64,000 nucleotides of DNA from a virus (IMGVR_UViG_3300036861_000610:1-64000), one strand, 5' to 3'. Shown: positions 43,005-50,511, counted from the stretch's first letter. Notes: a model not told the origin generated them from the sequence alone. Translations and numbers: made by a program.

Positions 43005-43175
43005 TCAGATCGCTGACTGGAAGCCAGCAACAATGCCTGACGAATCATCATCGTTTTTAGCTACTCGCTTCATGATCGAAGCAAGCACCGGATTGATGTC
43101 CCCCAGAAACTCGATCAGGTTCAGGTCGGTCAAATCTGGTAGGGCGTCTGCGTCAACGCCACCATCGGTGCTCAC
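43005..43175 (-). CDS. Small acidic protein
   Basis: 56 aa, GTG start (TTG at 43199 possible). Acidic N-terminus and a helical LNLIEFLGDINPVLASIMKR. No motif. Confidence 0.55.
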   Translation of the reverse strand: MSTDGGVDADALPDLTDLNLIEFLGDINPVLASIMKRVAKNDDDSSGIVAGFQSAI

Positions 43176-43228
43176 CGTCGCTGCCTTTCCTTTATTCAAT
43201 GTGTACCCATTCGCTTAATAATGGAGTG

Positions 43229-43300
43229 TACCCCTGGGGAGAATCGAACTCCCGCCCCGGCCTCCGGAGGACCATGCTCTATCCACTGAGCTACAGGGGT
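43229..43300 (-). tRNA. tRNA-Arg(CCG)
   Basis: Loop CTCCGGA, acceptor ACCCCTG/CAGGGGT. Confidence 0.92.
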
Positions 43301-43328
43301 GAACCTGCGAAGACAAGTCCCCTAGGAC

Positions 43329-43334
43329 TAAGCT
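43329..43334 (+). promoter_or_regulatory. -10 box, leaderless
   Basis: TAAGCT ending 6 nt before the ATG at 43341; a weak -35 CTGCGA lies 18 bp upstream. Confidence 0.4.
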
Positions 43335-43340
43335 CGCAGT

Positions 43341-43937
43341 ATGCCAAATCATCGTTCCTACACCGATGAACAACTTGAGATGGCCATTGCCTCCGCGGTC
43401 TGTTGGTCAGACGTTATGGAGTATCTGGGAAAATCCCGATCGGCAAACCCAAGGTTCGTAAAAGAGGTCGCGGCTCGACTGAAGCTCGACACGGCCCATT
43501 TCCGGAATCCGGCCCAAGTCTTCAGAACCTCGGCCTTTCCGCCTTCGTCGGAGGTGGCCAAGGGTCATGCCGGTTTAGGTGTGGCGATTGCCTGGTTCAT
43601 GAGCCGGGGGTACATGGTTCTTTTACCGATAGAGCAATCACCCTACGACCTGGTAATCGATACTGTCGATGGGTTCAAAAAGATTCAGGTGAAATCGAGC
43701 CAGAGGTCGGTTGAACCCCGACAGCGACGTGCAGTTAGATTGACCCGAAGGCTGTATGACTCTTCGGTGCCCGCAAACGCAAATGGAACTTATCGAATGG
43801 TTCAATACAAGGCCCATGAGGTTGACTACTTCTTCATCATCGTGGGCGATGGCCGCACCTATCTCATACCCTTTGAAGCTGTTCGCGACAAGTCTTCGAT
43901 CGTGCCCGAAGACAAGTATCAAGACTTTATGGTTTAG
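43341..43937 (+). CDS. PD-(D/E)XK homing-type nuclease
   Basis: 198 aa on the opposite strand to the tRNA array. N-terminal HTH-like part (EQLEMAIASAVCWSDVMEYL), then a nuclease core: KGHAGLGVAIAWFMSRGYMV, YDLVIDTVDGFKKIQVKSSQ (the D...QVK catalytic motif) and a late Tyr/Phe-rich strand. Similar to small PDDEXK homing enzymes that spread in tRNA and intron sites. Lower GC than its surroundings. Confidence 0.78.
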   Translation: MPNHRSYTDEQLEMAIASAVCWSDVMEYLGKSRSANPRFVKEVAARLKLDTAHFRNPAQVFRTSAFPPSSEVAKGHAGLGVAIAWFMSRGYMVLLPIEQSPYDLVIDTVDGFKKIQVKSSQRSVEPRQRRAVRLTRRLYDSSVPANANGTYRMVQYKAHEVDYFFIIVGDGRTYLIPFEAVRDKSSIVPEDKYQDFMV

Positions 43938-44463
43938 GCCTTAGACCTATGTCAAGGTCCAAGACTATCGACTTCACCTGCTCGCACAACCGGCGACGGG
44001 ACATCCGACCTGGGTCCAGCACAATCCCTGTCCGCTGAGCCCGCACCGATTTCCGGAGCAAGTCCCGCAGGCGCAGGTTGTACTGCGTAAGCCACTGAAC
44101 GTCGTCCGGTCGGTAGTGCCCGATCCTGGCCTCCAGACGCTTCTTCACGTTGGCAACCGACACATCGATCAAGACGAAGTGCACCGGCACATCCTCTGGA
44201 AACGCTCCAGATTCGATCGCCTCATGCGGCTTGGTAATCCCGCAGACGACCGTTGACTTCCCCTCCCGGGCGCGGACTGCAGCCTCATGCAGCAGCAGCT
44301 CCACTCGGAAGATTCGCCAGGGGCCTGTGCCGGCCGCCGGGATGCCGTCCTCGTCAATGTCGTGGAACTCGACGTCGGCAAGGTCCGGATCCTTGCGCAG
44401 TGCCTCAAACACCGTGGTCTTGCCGGCAGTGCTCACGCCCGTAATGAAGATGATGCTGGCCAT
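43927..44463 (-). CDS. P-loop kinase
   Basis: 178 aa. Walker A GVSTAGKTT (residues 8-16), a D-E-D segment near 35 (DIDEDG), and a lid-like Arg-rich part near 130. Resembles small nucleoside/nucleotide or RNA kinases. The start lies one C after the discriminator of tRNA-Arg(CCG), and the tRNA end (GAGGAC) doubles as a Shine-Dalgarno. Confidence 0.75.
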   Translation of the reverse strand: MASIIFITGVSTAGKTTVFEALRKDPDLADVEFHDIDEDGIPAAGTGPWRIFRVELLLHEAAVRAREGKSTVVCGITKPHEAIESGAFPEDVPVHFVLIDVSVANVKKRLEARIGHYRPDDVQWLTQYNLRLRDLLRKSVRAQRTGIVLDPGRMSRRRLCEQVKSIVLDLDIGLRPKP

Positions 44464-44464
44464 G

Positions 44465-44537
44465 CGTCCTCGACTGGATTCGAACCAGCAACCTGCGGCT
44501 TCGGAAACCGCCACTCTCTCCGTTGAGCTACGAGGAC
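44465..44537 (-). tRNA. tRNA-Arg(CCG), second
   Basis: Stem GCGGT/GCCGC with loop TTCCGAA; acceptor GTCCTCG/CGAGGAC. Confidence 0.85.
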
Positions 44538-44541
44538 TTGG

Positions 44542-44614
44542 GGTGACTGGCCGGAGTCAAACCGGCGTATCCGGGTTCACAGCCCAGCGCTCTAATTCGT
44601 TGAGCTACAGCCAC
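44542..44614 (-). tRNA. tRNA-His(GTG)
   Basis: Loop CTGTGAA, acceptor GTGGCTG/CAGTCAC, discriminator C; position -1 is encoded as T, not G. Confidence 0.9.
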
Positions 44615-44616
44615 AG

Positions 44617-44700
44617 TGGGAGCGGAGGGACTCGAACCCCCTAAGCAATTACGCAACCGGGTTACAGCCGGCCCCACCTCACCATCGGTGGCGCGCTCCC
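44617..44700 (-). tRNA. tRNA-Tyr(GTA)
   Basis: Class II with long variable arm; loop CTGTAAC; acceptor GGGAGCG/CGCTCCC. Confidence 0.93.
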
Positions 44701-44708
44701 ATAGGCAG

Positions 44709-45209
44709 CTAATGCTGCCGCAACTCCTTGCGCCAATCAGTCTGGCGCAACACTTCCCAGCCGTCCGCATCGAGCAGAGGCTCATCCCAGCACAAGTCCA
44801 GACACTGGGTGAAGGCGCTGTCCAACTCCTCCTGCGAATCGAAGGCGCTGTCGTCCTCCTCCGAGAACTGAACTCCGAACCCGCGGCCAAGCCACAGGTT
44901 GGGCAGCTCCTCGTCCCGGGCGCCGGCCTCGTAGGCCTCGTGCCATTCGTCCATCGTGGTCCGAGGGTCGTTGGCGGGCAGCAGCTCAGCCTCAAACCAG
45001 TCCGGCCCCAACGCCACAGACGCCCAGCCGTGCCGGTAACGGAAGTAGAACACCCGGCCGTCGGTCAATACGCCCCAGTGCTGCACTGGGCACCAGCCCC
45101 CGCCGTGGGAGGTGGCTACCCGCGGGTCGTTGAGACTGTTCTCCTGGCCAGGTTCGCGGCGCAGAAGCTCCTCCCAGGTGGAGGGAAACCACTTCGGGAT
45201 CTCCGCCAT
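44709..45209 (-). CDS. Hypothetical acidic protein
   Basis: 166 aa, Trp- and acid-rich, predicted mixed fold; no recognised family. GGAGGAGGG before ATG. Confidence 0.7.
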   Translation of the reverse strand: MAEIPKWFPSTWEELLRREPGQENSLNDPRVATSHGGGWCPVQHWGVLTDGRVFYFRYRHGWASVALGPDWFEAELLPANDPRTTMDEWHEAYEAGARDEELPNLWLGRGFGVQFSEEDDSAFDSQEELDSAFTQCLDLCWDEPLLDADGWEVLRQTDWRKELRQH

Positions 45210-45232
45210 GCTGTTGCCCTCCTCCAGGAAGA

Positions 45233-45406
45233 TCAGACCGTGCCTTTACCACCACAGTTGCCGCAAGCCTTGTGGGCTCGACCACTGCCGCCACAGCCGC
45301 CGCAGGTTGTGCGACTACTTCCACTCCCAACCTGGCCCTGACCTCTGCAGGCGGGACAGGTGTCCATCTTGCCGCCAGAACCGCCGCATGCACTACACGT
45401 AGCCAT
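45233..45406 (-). CDS. DnaJ-type zinc mini-protein (copy 10)
   Basis: 57 aa. Modules CSACGGSG, CPACRGQG, CGGCGGSG, CGNCGGKG. Confidence 0.83.
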   Translation of the reverse strand: MATCSACGGSGGKMDTCPACRGQGQVGSGSSRTTCGGCGGSGRAHKACGNCGGKGTV

Positions 45407-45430
45407 GTTGGCCTTTCCTGAGGGGGAAAA

Positions 45431-45519
45431 GTTGACTGACGACAGGAATCGAACCTGCATAGATGTCATCTCGCACGAGGCATCGTTACCGGGCTCAGGG
45501 ATCCTGCGTGCGCAGTCAA
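45431..45519 (-). ncRNA. Irregular tRNA-like RNA
   Basis: T arm GCAGG TTCGATT CCTGT and outer pairing TTGACTG/CAGTCAA, but 3 extra nt between T stem and acceptor and no clear anticodon or D arm. Perhaps a decayed class II tRNA. Confidence 0.35.
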
Positions 45520-45567
45520 ACCCCTTCCTCCGGCTCCAGGCCATCTGGGACCATCAGCCAACAATCG

Positions 45568-45641
45568 GGTGACCGAGGGGCCACGATCCCCCCGCCTCCG
45601 GATCCACAGTCCGGCGCTCTACCAAGATGAGCTACGGCCAC
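45568..45641 (-). tRNA. tRNA-His(GTG), second
   Basis: Loop CTGTGGA, acceptor GTGGCCG/CGGTCAC, discriminator C. The T loop reads ATCGTGG: positions 54 and 58 are A and T instead of T and A. Confidence 0.8.
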
Positions 45642-45742
45642 CAGGACGGGAAGCGCTTCCCGTACGGCCTGTCACAGCTTCTCGTCCCCCGCCCCCGGCC
45701 GCCCGGAGAGAGGCTTACCCCGGGATTTCACCGGGAGCCGAG

Positions 45743-45815
45743 TAGGTACGGAAGGACTCGAACCTTCGGTCACCGTGGTGTGAACACGGGGCTTTTGCCG
45801 CTAAGCTACGCACCC
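45743..45815 (-). tRNA. tRNA-Val(CAC)
   Basis: Stem CCGTG/CACGG, loop TTCACAC. Confidence 0.92.
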
Positions 45816-45826
45816 ATTGAATTACG

Positions 45827-45895
45827 TACCCCATGTGGGAATCGAACCCACTCAGCCGATTTATAAGGACGGCGCCCTCAACCAAAGAATGGGGC
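45827..45895 (-). tRNA. tRNA-Ile(TAT)
   Basis: Acceptor GCCCCAT/ATGGGGT. Anticodon stem GCCG/CGGC with a wide loop centred on TAT after T33; D arm short. Confidence 0.7.
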
Positions 45896-45906
45896 ATAGG
45901 GAAAGC

Positions 45907-45977
45907 TGAGACGTCCAGATTCGAACTGGAATTTTCCGGTTAACGGCCGGATGTCGTGCCGAGTTGGACCACGCCTC
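45907..45977 (-). tRNA. tRNA-Asn(GTT)
   Basis: Stem TCCGG/CCGGA, loop CCGTTAA, so the nearly invariant T33 is a C. Acceptor GAGGCGT/ACGTCTC. Confidence 0.78.
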
Positions 45978-45997
45978 AAAGACATTGATACATGTCG

Positions 45998-46070
45998 CTC
46001 CCTGACTTGGATTCGAACCAAGGACAAGCCGATTAACAATCGGCGACTCTGCCAACTGAGCTACCAGGGA
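45998..46070 (-). tRNA. tRNA-Asn(GTT), second
   Basis: Stem GCCGA/TCGGC, loop TTGTTAA; fully canonical. Confidence 0.93.
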
Positions 46071-46075
46071 ATGAT

Positions 46076-46106
46076 GGCGGCCATTTGCGCCAAACAAATG
46101 GCCGCC
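46076..46106. repeat. 12-bp inverted repeat between tRNA genes
   Basis: GGCGGCCATTTG and exact complement with a 7-nt loop, followed on the plus strand by GTGCGTTTT. Could be a plus-strand terminator or a processing hairpin. Confidence 0.55.
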
Positions 46107-46154
46107 GTGCGTTTTCGCCTACCAGAGCGACCTTCCCGAAGGAGGGTCAACGCG

Positions 46155-46227
46155 TAGTCCCAACGGGATTCGAACCCGCGCCGCCGGCTTGAAAGGCCAG
46201 TATCCTGGACCGCTAGATGATGGGACC
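46155..46227 (-). tRNA. tRNA-Glu(TTC)
   Basis: Stem CTGGC/GCCGG, loop CTTTCAA. Confidence 0.92.
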
Positions 46228-46232
46228 TAAAG

Positions 46233-46299
46233 TGGCGCGCCTAGTCTTCGCAGAGTTGGACCCAGTGGCTCGGGCTTTACCTGTGACCCTGGCGCGCCA
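46233..46299 (-). ncRNA. Degenerate tRNA-like hairpin
   Basis: Ends TGGCGCG/CGCGCCA pair perfectly, then a GGG...CCC D-like arm with GG in the loop, but no T loop and no anticodon. Possibly a decayed tRNA. Confidence 0.3.
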
Positions 46300-46348
46300 A
46301 CGCCCCCAGACCTCAGGACTTTTCCCTATCCCCCTTTGAAGACTTGCG

Positions 46349-46423
46349 TACCCGCAGAGGGAGTTGAACCCCCGAACCTTCTCCGTGTCATAGAGATGCT
46401 CTACCAAGCTGAGCTATACGGGC
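46349..46423 (-). tRNA. tRNA-Val(GAC)
   Basis: Stem TCTCT/GGAGA, loop ATGACAC. Confidence 0.9.
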
Positions 46424-46517
46424 ATGGTGAAGTCGCAAAACCTGACCCTTTTGCGCGGTGCGCTGCCGTCCAGCAAAGGTGACAACCTTGCGGCCATCTG
46501 TGGTTGCTGGAACCCCG

Positions 46518-46593
46518 TGGCGGGAGCCGGATTTGAACCGACGATCTCAGGATTATGAGCCCTGTGGGGACGACCTAACTCCCCTACCCCGCT
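46518..46593 (-). tRNA. tRNA-Met(CAT), initiator-like
   Basis: Loop CTCATAA; position 1-72 is A-C (unpaired), as in initiators, but the stem is CAGGG/TCCTG so the third G-C pair is G-T. Confidence 0.82.
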
Positions 46594-46595
46594 AG

Positions 46596-46669
<74 letters not shown>

Positions 46670-46722
46670 TCGCGTTTGTTGCTGCTGCCACCCTACCCCG
46701 GGAGGGGGTGTGGTGGCAACCG

Positions 46723-46798
46723 TACTCCGGGAGGGATTCGAACCCCCGATTTTTGCTGATTAAAAGTCAGGCCCAATTGACCGCTCTGGCACCGGAGT
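46723..46798 (-). tRNA. tRNA-Lys(TTT)
   Basis: Stem CTGA/TCAG, loop CTTTTAA. Confidence 0.92.
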
Positions 46799-46813
46799 GT
46801 GTAGTAGGTGAAG

Positions 46814-46888
46814 TAGGTCGGGTGGGATTCGAACCCACGTAACTCTGCTTAAGAGGCAGGCCTATAACCAGGCTTTAGGTACCGACCT
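46814..46888 (-). tRNA. tRNA-Lys(CTT)
   Basis: Stem CTGC/GCAG, loop CTCTTAA. Confidence 0.88.
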
Positions 46889-46929
46889 ATATGGACCTGC
46901 GCCGTAGTGCGACCCGTCGCAAGTCCTGG

Positions 46930-47087
46930 CGCCCCACCCGGGATTCGAACCCGGAACGCCAAGCTTAGAAGGCCCGGCTGTGTATCCGACACGAGAGGCT
47001 TTAAGCCCTTCAAGAACCCCTACCCCCGGCTCTCTGCTCGGACTTTCACCGAAGAGTACATCCCCTCTGACCTTGCGGCCGTGGGAC
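46930..47087 (-). ncRNA. Expanded tRNA-Arg(TCT)-like RNA
   Basis: D-like arm GTGT CGGAT ACAC, anticodon arm CGGGC-CTTCTAA-GCTTG, T arm CCGGG/CCCGG and acceptor GTGGGGC are present. The 5' acceptor strand that fits (GTCCCAC, 7 of 7) lies 85-90 nt further upstream than normal. Confidence 0.5.
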
Positions 47088-47119
47088 TGTTCCGGGAGTG
47101 CGAGGGTCCTTGAAGGTTG

Positions 47120-47193
47120 TGCCCCGTACGGAATTCGAACCCGCGCTCACAGGGCTTTAGAGGCCCCGGCTCTGACCGCTGAGCTAACGAGAC
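47120..47193 (-). tRNA. Amber suppressor tRNA (CTA)
   Basis: Canonical cloverleaf: acceptor GTCTCGT/ACGGGGC, D arm GCTC/GAGC, anticodon stem GGGGC/GCCCT with loop CTCTAAA, so the anticodon is CTA (reads UAG). The charging amino acid is not evident. Confidence 0.85.
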
Positions 47194-47375
47194 TCACTGG
47201 GTCCATGAACGGTGATTGTAGACGAATCTCCATCTCTTTGGCTGGAGTAGGCAGTAACGGTGACCTTGGCGCTATCGGGTATACCTGCCCGCTCCGCTTG
47301 CTCAATGAGCCAACGCAGGTCCCCCAAGGCAATGGGGTTCGAGACGGTGAAGGTATTGGTTCGATTTCTGGGCAC
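47184..47375 (-). CDS. Small alpha/beta protein
   Basis: 63 aa starting GTG one C after the discriminator of tRNA-Lys. The centre (ALGDLRWLIEQAERAGIPDS) looks like a real folded helix. Its stop, TAG, lies inside the 5' end of the CTA suppressor tRNA gene. Confidence 0.68.
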   Translation of the reverse strand: MPRNRTNTFTVSNPIALGDLRWLIEQAERAGIPDSAKVTVTAYSSQRDGDSSTITVHGPSESR

Positions 47376-47376
47376 G

Positions 47377-47451
47377 TACTTCGGGTGGGATTCGAACCCA
47401 CGATTTTCCTGATTAAGAGTCAGGTCCAATTGGCCGCTCTGGCACCGAAGC
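47377..47451 (-). tRNA. tRNA-Lys(CTT), second
   Basis: Stem CTGA/TCAG, loop CTCTTAA; acceptor GCTTCGG/CCGAAGT. Confidence 0.9.
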
Positions 47452-47467
47452 ATTTCTCTCACTTGCG

Positions 47468-47556
47468 CGGAGACGGGGAGAGTCGAACTCCCACGGGATT
47501 TTCAGGCCCCACACTGTTTTCAAGACAGCTGCCGGCGCCCATCGGCTGGCGTCTCC
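47468..47556 (-). tRNA. tRNA-Ser(TGA)
   Basis: Class II; loop CTTGAAA; acceptor GGAGACG/CGTCTCC; discriminator G. Confidence 0.93.
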
Positions 47557-47687
47557 ATAGTCTTGCTGCAGCGGCAATTTTCGTCGCCGCACGGTTCCAG
47601 GTTCGCCCCGCCCCATGGATTGTCTCCCGGGTCGAGGAGGTCCTTGTCGAGTGACTCCAAAATTGCGTCCACGTCGATTGGTTTCAC
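47520..47687 (-). CDS. Small acidic Cys protein overlapping tRNA-Ser
   Basis: 55 aa starting GTG one C after the discriminator of tRNA-Ser(GGA). Contains NLEPCGDENCRC. The stop TGA coincides with the anticodon of tRNA-Ser(TGA), so the true end or the overlap is odd. Confidence 0.55.
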   Translation of the reverse strand: MKPIDVDAILESLDKDLLDPGDNPWGGANLEPCGDENCRCSKTMETPADGRRQLS

Positions 47688-47688
47688 G

Positions 47689-47775
47689 CGGAAGGCGCGA
47701 GATTCGAACTCGCGGCGGCTTTTACCCCGCACCCGCTTTCCAGACGGGCTCCCATAACCAACTGGGGCGCCTTCC
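47689..47775 (-). tRNA. tRNA-Ser(GGA)
   Basis: Class II; loop CTGGAAA; acceptor GGAAGGC/GCCTTCC. Confidence 0.93.
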
Positions 47776-47852
47776 AGGCTTGGCTTCTCATTTTTACCGA
47801 GCTGAGAAACCTCCGTGCAGCACACTCCTTTGGGGAGCCACGGGAAACCCGC

Positions 47853-48011
47853 TCATCGGAAATGCCAGCCGAACCCCTCGGGGCACTCGAACACTTCCTT
47901 GTTCTTCGGGTACTGCTTCACCTTGTCCTGCACCTGGGCGAGGATTCGGTAGCCAACCAGCCGGCAGGTGTGACACCAGTACCGGTCCCTGTCACGTTTC
48001 TGCCTGGTCAC
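47853..48011 (-). CDS. Small zinc-type protein
   Basis: 52 aa: CHTCRLVGY near the start and ECPEGFGWHF at the end, a layout I know from small actinobacteriophage proteins. GTG lies one C after the discriminator of tRNA-Ser(CGA). Confidence 0.72.
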   Translation of the reverse strand: MTRQKRDRDRYWCHTCRLVGYRILAQVQDKVKQYPKNKEVFECPEGFGWHFR

Positions 48012-48012
48012 G

Positions 48013-48098
48013 CGGAAGACCGGGGACTCGAACCCCGAACGGTTTTTAGGCCGTTACACGCTTTCGAAGCGTGCTCCTCATCCAGCCGGATGCCTTCC
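48013..48098 (-). tRNA. tRNA-Ser(CGA)
   Basis: Class II; stem CACGC/GCGTG, loop TTCGAAA. Confidence 0.93.
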
Positions 48099-48190
48099 AA
48101 CGTGGTCCCCCCGCCCCCAAAGCAGAGGGACCACCTTCCCTGGATGCCCGCTCGGACAAACGGTTCCACAGGGGGCTTGAGGGGGAGTAT

Positions 48191-48352
48191 CTACCCCGTT
48201 TTTCCTGAGCCGCGGCAGGTGCCACAAGTCTTACGACCGCCACCACCGCAGGTACCACAGCGAAGAGCATCCGTTCGGCCCGAACGGCCGGTACCACTAC
48301 AGGTGCCGCACGTAACCGTCCCAACACCGCCACAGGTGCCACAGTTTGCCAC
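48191..48352 (-). CDS. DnaJ-type zinc mini-protein (copy 11)
   Basis: 53 aa. Modules CGTCGGVG, CGTCSGTG, CGTCGGGG, CGTCRGSG. GTG with GAGGAG 8 nt upstream. Confidence 0.82.
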   Translation of the reverse strand: MANCGTCGGVGTVTCGTCSGTGRSGRTDALRCGTCGGGGRKTCGTCRGSGKTG

Positions 48353-48381
48353 TGATCATTCTCCTCTTTGAGTCCGATACG

Positions 48382-48456
48382 TCTGGGTAACAGGATTTGA
48401 ACCTGCGGGCCTCCGCGTCCCGAACGCGGCGCTCTACCAAACTGAGCTATACCCAG
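48382..48456 (-). tRNA. tRNA-Pro(CGG)
   Basis: Stem CCGCG/CGCGG, loop TTCGGGA. Confidence 0.93.
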
Positions 48457-48512
48457 AATTCCCCCGCCAGGAGGCCCCGGAAGCGGAGGATCTGCTACCA
48501 GTTGCAGCAGAG

Positions 48513-48587
48513 TCGGGATGACAGGATTTGAACCTGCGAACCTCCTGACCCCCAGTCAGGCGCGCTACCAAACTGCGCTACACCCCG
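48513..48587 (-). tRNA. tRNA-Pro(GGG)
   Basis: Stem CCTGA/TCAGG, loop CTGGGGG. Confidence 0.92.
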
Positions 48588-48594
48588 ATAAGCC

Positions 48595-48735
48595 TCAAGA
48601 ATAAGGCTCCTTGCCGCGGATCTCGTAATACAGGGCCCGGAGTACTGCCCGCACCGGATCCAGGCCGACGTGCCGGCGGTAGTGCCGGAACGAGTCCTGC
48701 AGTGCCCACCAACGGCTAACGTTACGACCCCTCAT
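48595..48735 (-). CDS. Basic helical 46-aa protein
   Basis: Helical with RVSRWW-like start and HYRRHVGLDPVRAVLRALYY core. Starts 2 nt after the stop of the upstream gene; likely coupled. Confidence 0.6.
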   Translation of the reverse strand: MRGRNVSRWWALQDSFRHYRRHVGLDPVRAVLRALYYEIRGKEPYS

Positions 48736-48737
48736 GG

Positions 48738-48974
48738 CTAGAACTCCACGTAGAAGGTATCTCCTCGTTTGACACCGTACGGCGCCCAGACTACGTCGTG
48801 GAAGTCCCGCGCCCTGACGACGTTGCCGACGAGCTTGTTGTCGAACAGGAGCAGGTTGCCGCAGATCTGACAGTCCGTGCTCGCGCCGGCCAGCTGGTCG
48901 GCGCTGTAGGTGCTGTTGTACTGGTGGCCGCAGTCGGTAACGATGACCGTGCCGCCGTTGCCGTTGACCTTCAT
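48738..48974 (-). CDS. Zinc-ribbon-like protein
   Basis: 78 aa with CGHQYNSTY and CQICGN (two Cys pairs about 20 apart). GGAGGAG before ATG, just downstream of tRNA-His(ATG). Confidence 0.68.
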   Translation of the reverse strand: MKVNGNGGTVIVTDCGHQYNSTYSADQLAGASTDCQICGNLLLFDNKLVGNVVRARDFHDVVWAPYGVKRGDTFYVEF

Positions 48975-48993
48975 CGCGCTCCTCCAGGAAACG

Positions 48994-49066
48994 ACCCTAC
49001 GACTGGATTCGAACCAGCAAACCTCTTCGTTCATAGCGAAGTGCTCTTCCGTTGAGCTACGTAGGG
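48994..49066 (-). tRNA. tRNA with anticodon ATG (His)
   Basis: Canonical arms; stem CTTCG/CGAAG with loop CTATGAA gives anticodon ATG. A34 is almost never used for His in bacteria, and -1/discriminator do not look His-like. Confidence 0.8.
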
Positions 49067-49069
49067 AAG

Positions 49070-49143
49070 CGCCCACAGAGGGATTCGAACCCCCGACCTT
49101 TGGTTCCGTAGACCAACGCTGCTATCCGCTGAGCTATGTGGGC
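49070..49143 (-). tRNA. tRNA-Arg(ACG)
   Basis: Stem TTGGT/ACCAA, loop CTACGGA. Confidence 0.92.
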
Positions 49144-49149
49144 ATATCT

Positions 49150-49179
49150 GTGAACCTGGACCCCGTGGTCCAGGTTCAC
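49150..49179. repeat. 12-bp inverted repeat between tRNA genes
   Basis: GTGAACCTGGAC and exact complement with a 6-nt loop. No T-run; may be a processing or stability hairpin. Confidence 0.55.
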
Positions 49180-49243
49180 CTTTCCGATGAGGAATTCGGT
49201 GGCAGCCGCTTTATCGATGGAGTTGGCCTCGTCGGCCTGGCGG

Positions 49244-49318
49244 TAGGAACGGGAAGAATCGAACTTCCGACCTCCGAGTTATCAGCTCGGCGCTAACTAA
49301 CCACTGAGCTACGCTCCC
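49244..49318 (-). tRNA. tRNA-Ile(GAT)
   Basis: Stem CCGAG/CTCGG, loop CTGATAA. Confidence 0.93.
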
Positions 49319-49454
49319 ATTGGTGGTGGGCGCAGAGGCGACCTACGCCGAATAGTCGCTGCAGCCCAGCCAGAATCATCTGCTCGCGCGAACTGCAGCG
49401 AGGGTCTGGCAGCCTATGACACTGCAGCTATCCCCTTTTACGCCAGGGACACCG

Positions 49455-49543
49455 CGGAAGATCAGGGATTCGAACCCTGGGGGCACCTTACGGCACCCAC
49501 CGGCTTAGCAGGCCGGCCCATTCGACCACTCTGGCAACCTTCC
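49455..49543 (-). tRNA. tRNA-Ser(GCT)
   Basis: Class II; stem CCGGC/GCCGG, loop CTGCTAA. Confidence 0.93.
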
Positions 49544-49640
49544 AGGGCTGAGGCATGAACAAGCACCTGACGCAGTCGGTACCCTCCGGAAGGTGATGAC
49601 TGTCGCTGCCTTTTATCAGAGACCTCAGCTTGTCCGGCAC
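49488..49640 (-). CDS. Possible small CxxC protein overlapping tRNA-Ser
   Basis: 50 codons from GTG 49640: SHHLPEGTDCVRCLFMPQ resembles small actinobacteriophage proteins. The end overlaps tRNA-Ser(GCT). No clear Shine-Dalgarno. Confidence 0.35.
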   Translation of the reverse strand: MPDKLRSLIKGSDSHHLPEGTDCVRCLFMPQPWKVARVVEWAGLLSRWVP

Positions 49641-49675
49641 AAGGAGGGGGCTACCTCAATGTGGGCTCCGAACCG

Positions 49676-49750
49676 CGGTCCGTACGGGATTTGAACCCGC
49701 GATCTCCGCCTTGACAGGGCGGCGCTTTGACCAGGCTAAGCTAACGGACC
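49676..49750 (-). tRNA. tRNA-Asp(GTC)
   Basis: Stem CCGCC/GGCGG, loop CTGTCAA. Confidence 0.93.
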
Positions 49751-49803
49751 AGTGTGTAGGCCTTGCACCTACTCGGAGATCATAAGGACTACCTCTACGG
49801 GCG

Positions 49804-49876
49804 CGCTAACGACGGGACTCGAACCCGCGACATCCGACCTGACAAGCCGGTGCACTAGCCGCTGTGCTACGTCAGC
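49804..49876 (-). tRNA. tRNA-Asp(GTC), second
   Basis: Stem CCGGC/GTCGG, loop TTGTCAG. Confidence 0.9.
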
Positions 49877-49933
49877 AAATGGGGGTAGCAGTAGGCGCCA
49901 TTGCCCCCGCCTTCAAGGTGGAGCGGTGAAGCG

Positions 49934-50015
49934 TGCCCAGGGTGGGGTTCGAACCCACATCCCCGAAGGGACCTTCTTTTAAGGAAGGCATGTCGACCAA
50001 TTGCATCACCTGGGC
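49934..50015 (-). tRNA. tRNA-Leu(TAA)
   Basis: Class II; stem CCTTC/GAAGG, loop CTTAAAA. Confidence 0.93.
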
Positions 50016-50407
50016 AGGCGAGTTGTTGACCAAACCCCTGCGCATGACTTGCCGCAGAACGGTCCAGCTTTACCGAGTACCCCTTGATTCCGACGAACCT
50101 CGCGCTGAGGTTTTGAAGATTTATTGCCACAAACGGGGCAGACAAAATTGAACATTGGTGCAGACGAGGTGCTTCGTTTCCTGTTCTCCTCTGGAGAGAG
50201 GACCTGAAGGTTGGAGACGTCATCATTGAGGCAATCTTTATCGATATGATCGGCCTCTTCGTCGGAGCTTAACTCGCGACCTAGGTGTTCTTCTAAAAGG
50301 TATCGAGCATATGACTGAGTGCGCCGAGTCCCATCGTCTGCGATCTTGATGACCAGACGACGAACCTGATTCCCAGTCTTGTAAAAATAGGGTCCGTAAA
50401 CTTTCAC
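50006..50407 (-). CDS. HNH endonuclease (homing type)
   Basis: 133 aa, GTG start. HNH core YARYLLEEHLGRELSSDEEA then DHIDKDCLNDDVSNLQVLSP, followed by a CPVC...C-type zinc tail. Lower GC than its surroundings. Stop lies inside tRNA-Leu(TAA). Confidence 0.82.
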   Translation of the reverse strand: MKVYGPYFYKTGNQVRRLVIKIADDGTRRTQSYARYLLEEHLGRELSSDEEADHIDKDCLNDDVSNLQVLSPEENRKRSTSSAPMFNFVCPVCGNKSSKPQREVRRNQGVLGKAGPFCGKSCAGVWSTTRLPR

Positions 50408-50436
50408 GGGTCGCAGTTTACTACAAGTGCGTTTGG

Positions 50437-50511
50437 TACCTACGGGGAGACTCGAACTCCCAACCTCCGGGACCTGAACCCGGCGCCTCTGCCAAATTGG
50501 GCTACGCAGGC
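50437..50511 (-). tRNA. tRNA with Leu anticodon CAG, class I
   Basis: Stem CCGGG/CCCGG, loop TTCAGGT, variable loop only AGGTT. Acceptor GCCTGCG/CGTAGGT; the only tRNA here followed by an encoded CCA. Confidence 0.82.

Noticed and set aside
49319-49454. Short frame MILAGLQRLFGV... overlapping tRNA-Ile
   Set aside because: Only 28 codons, no ribosome site, runs into the tRNA.
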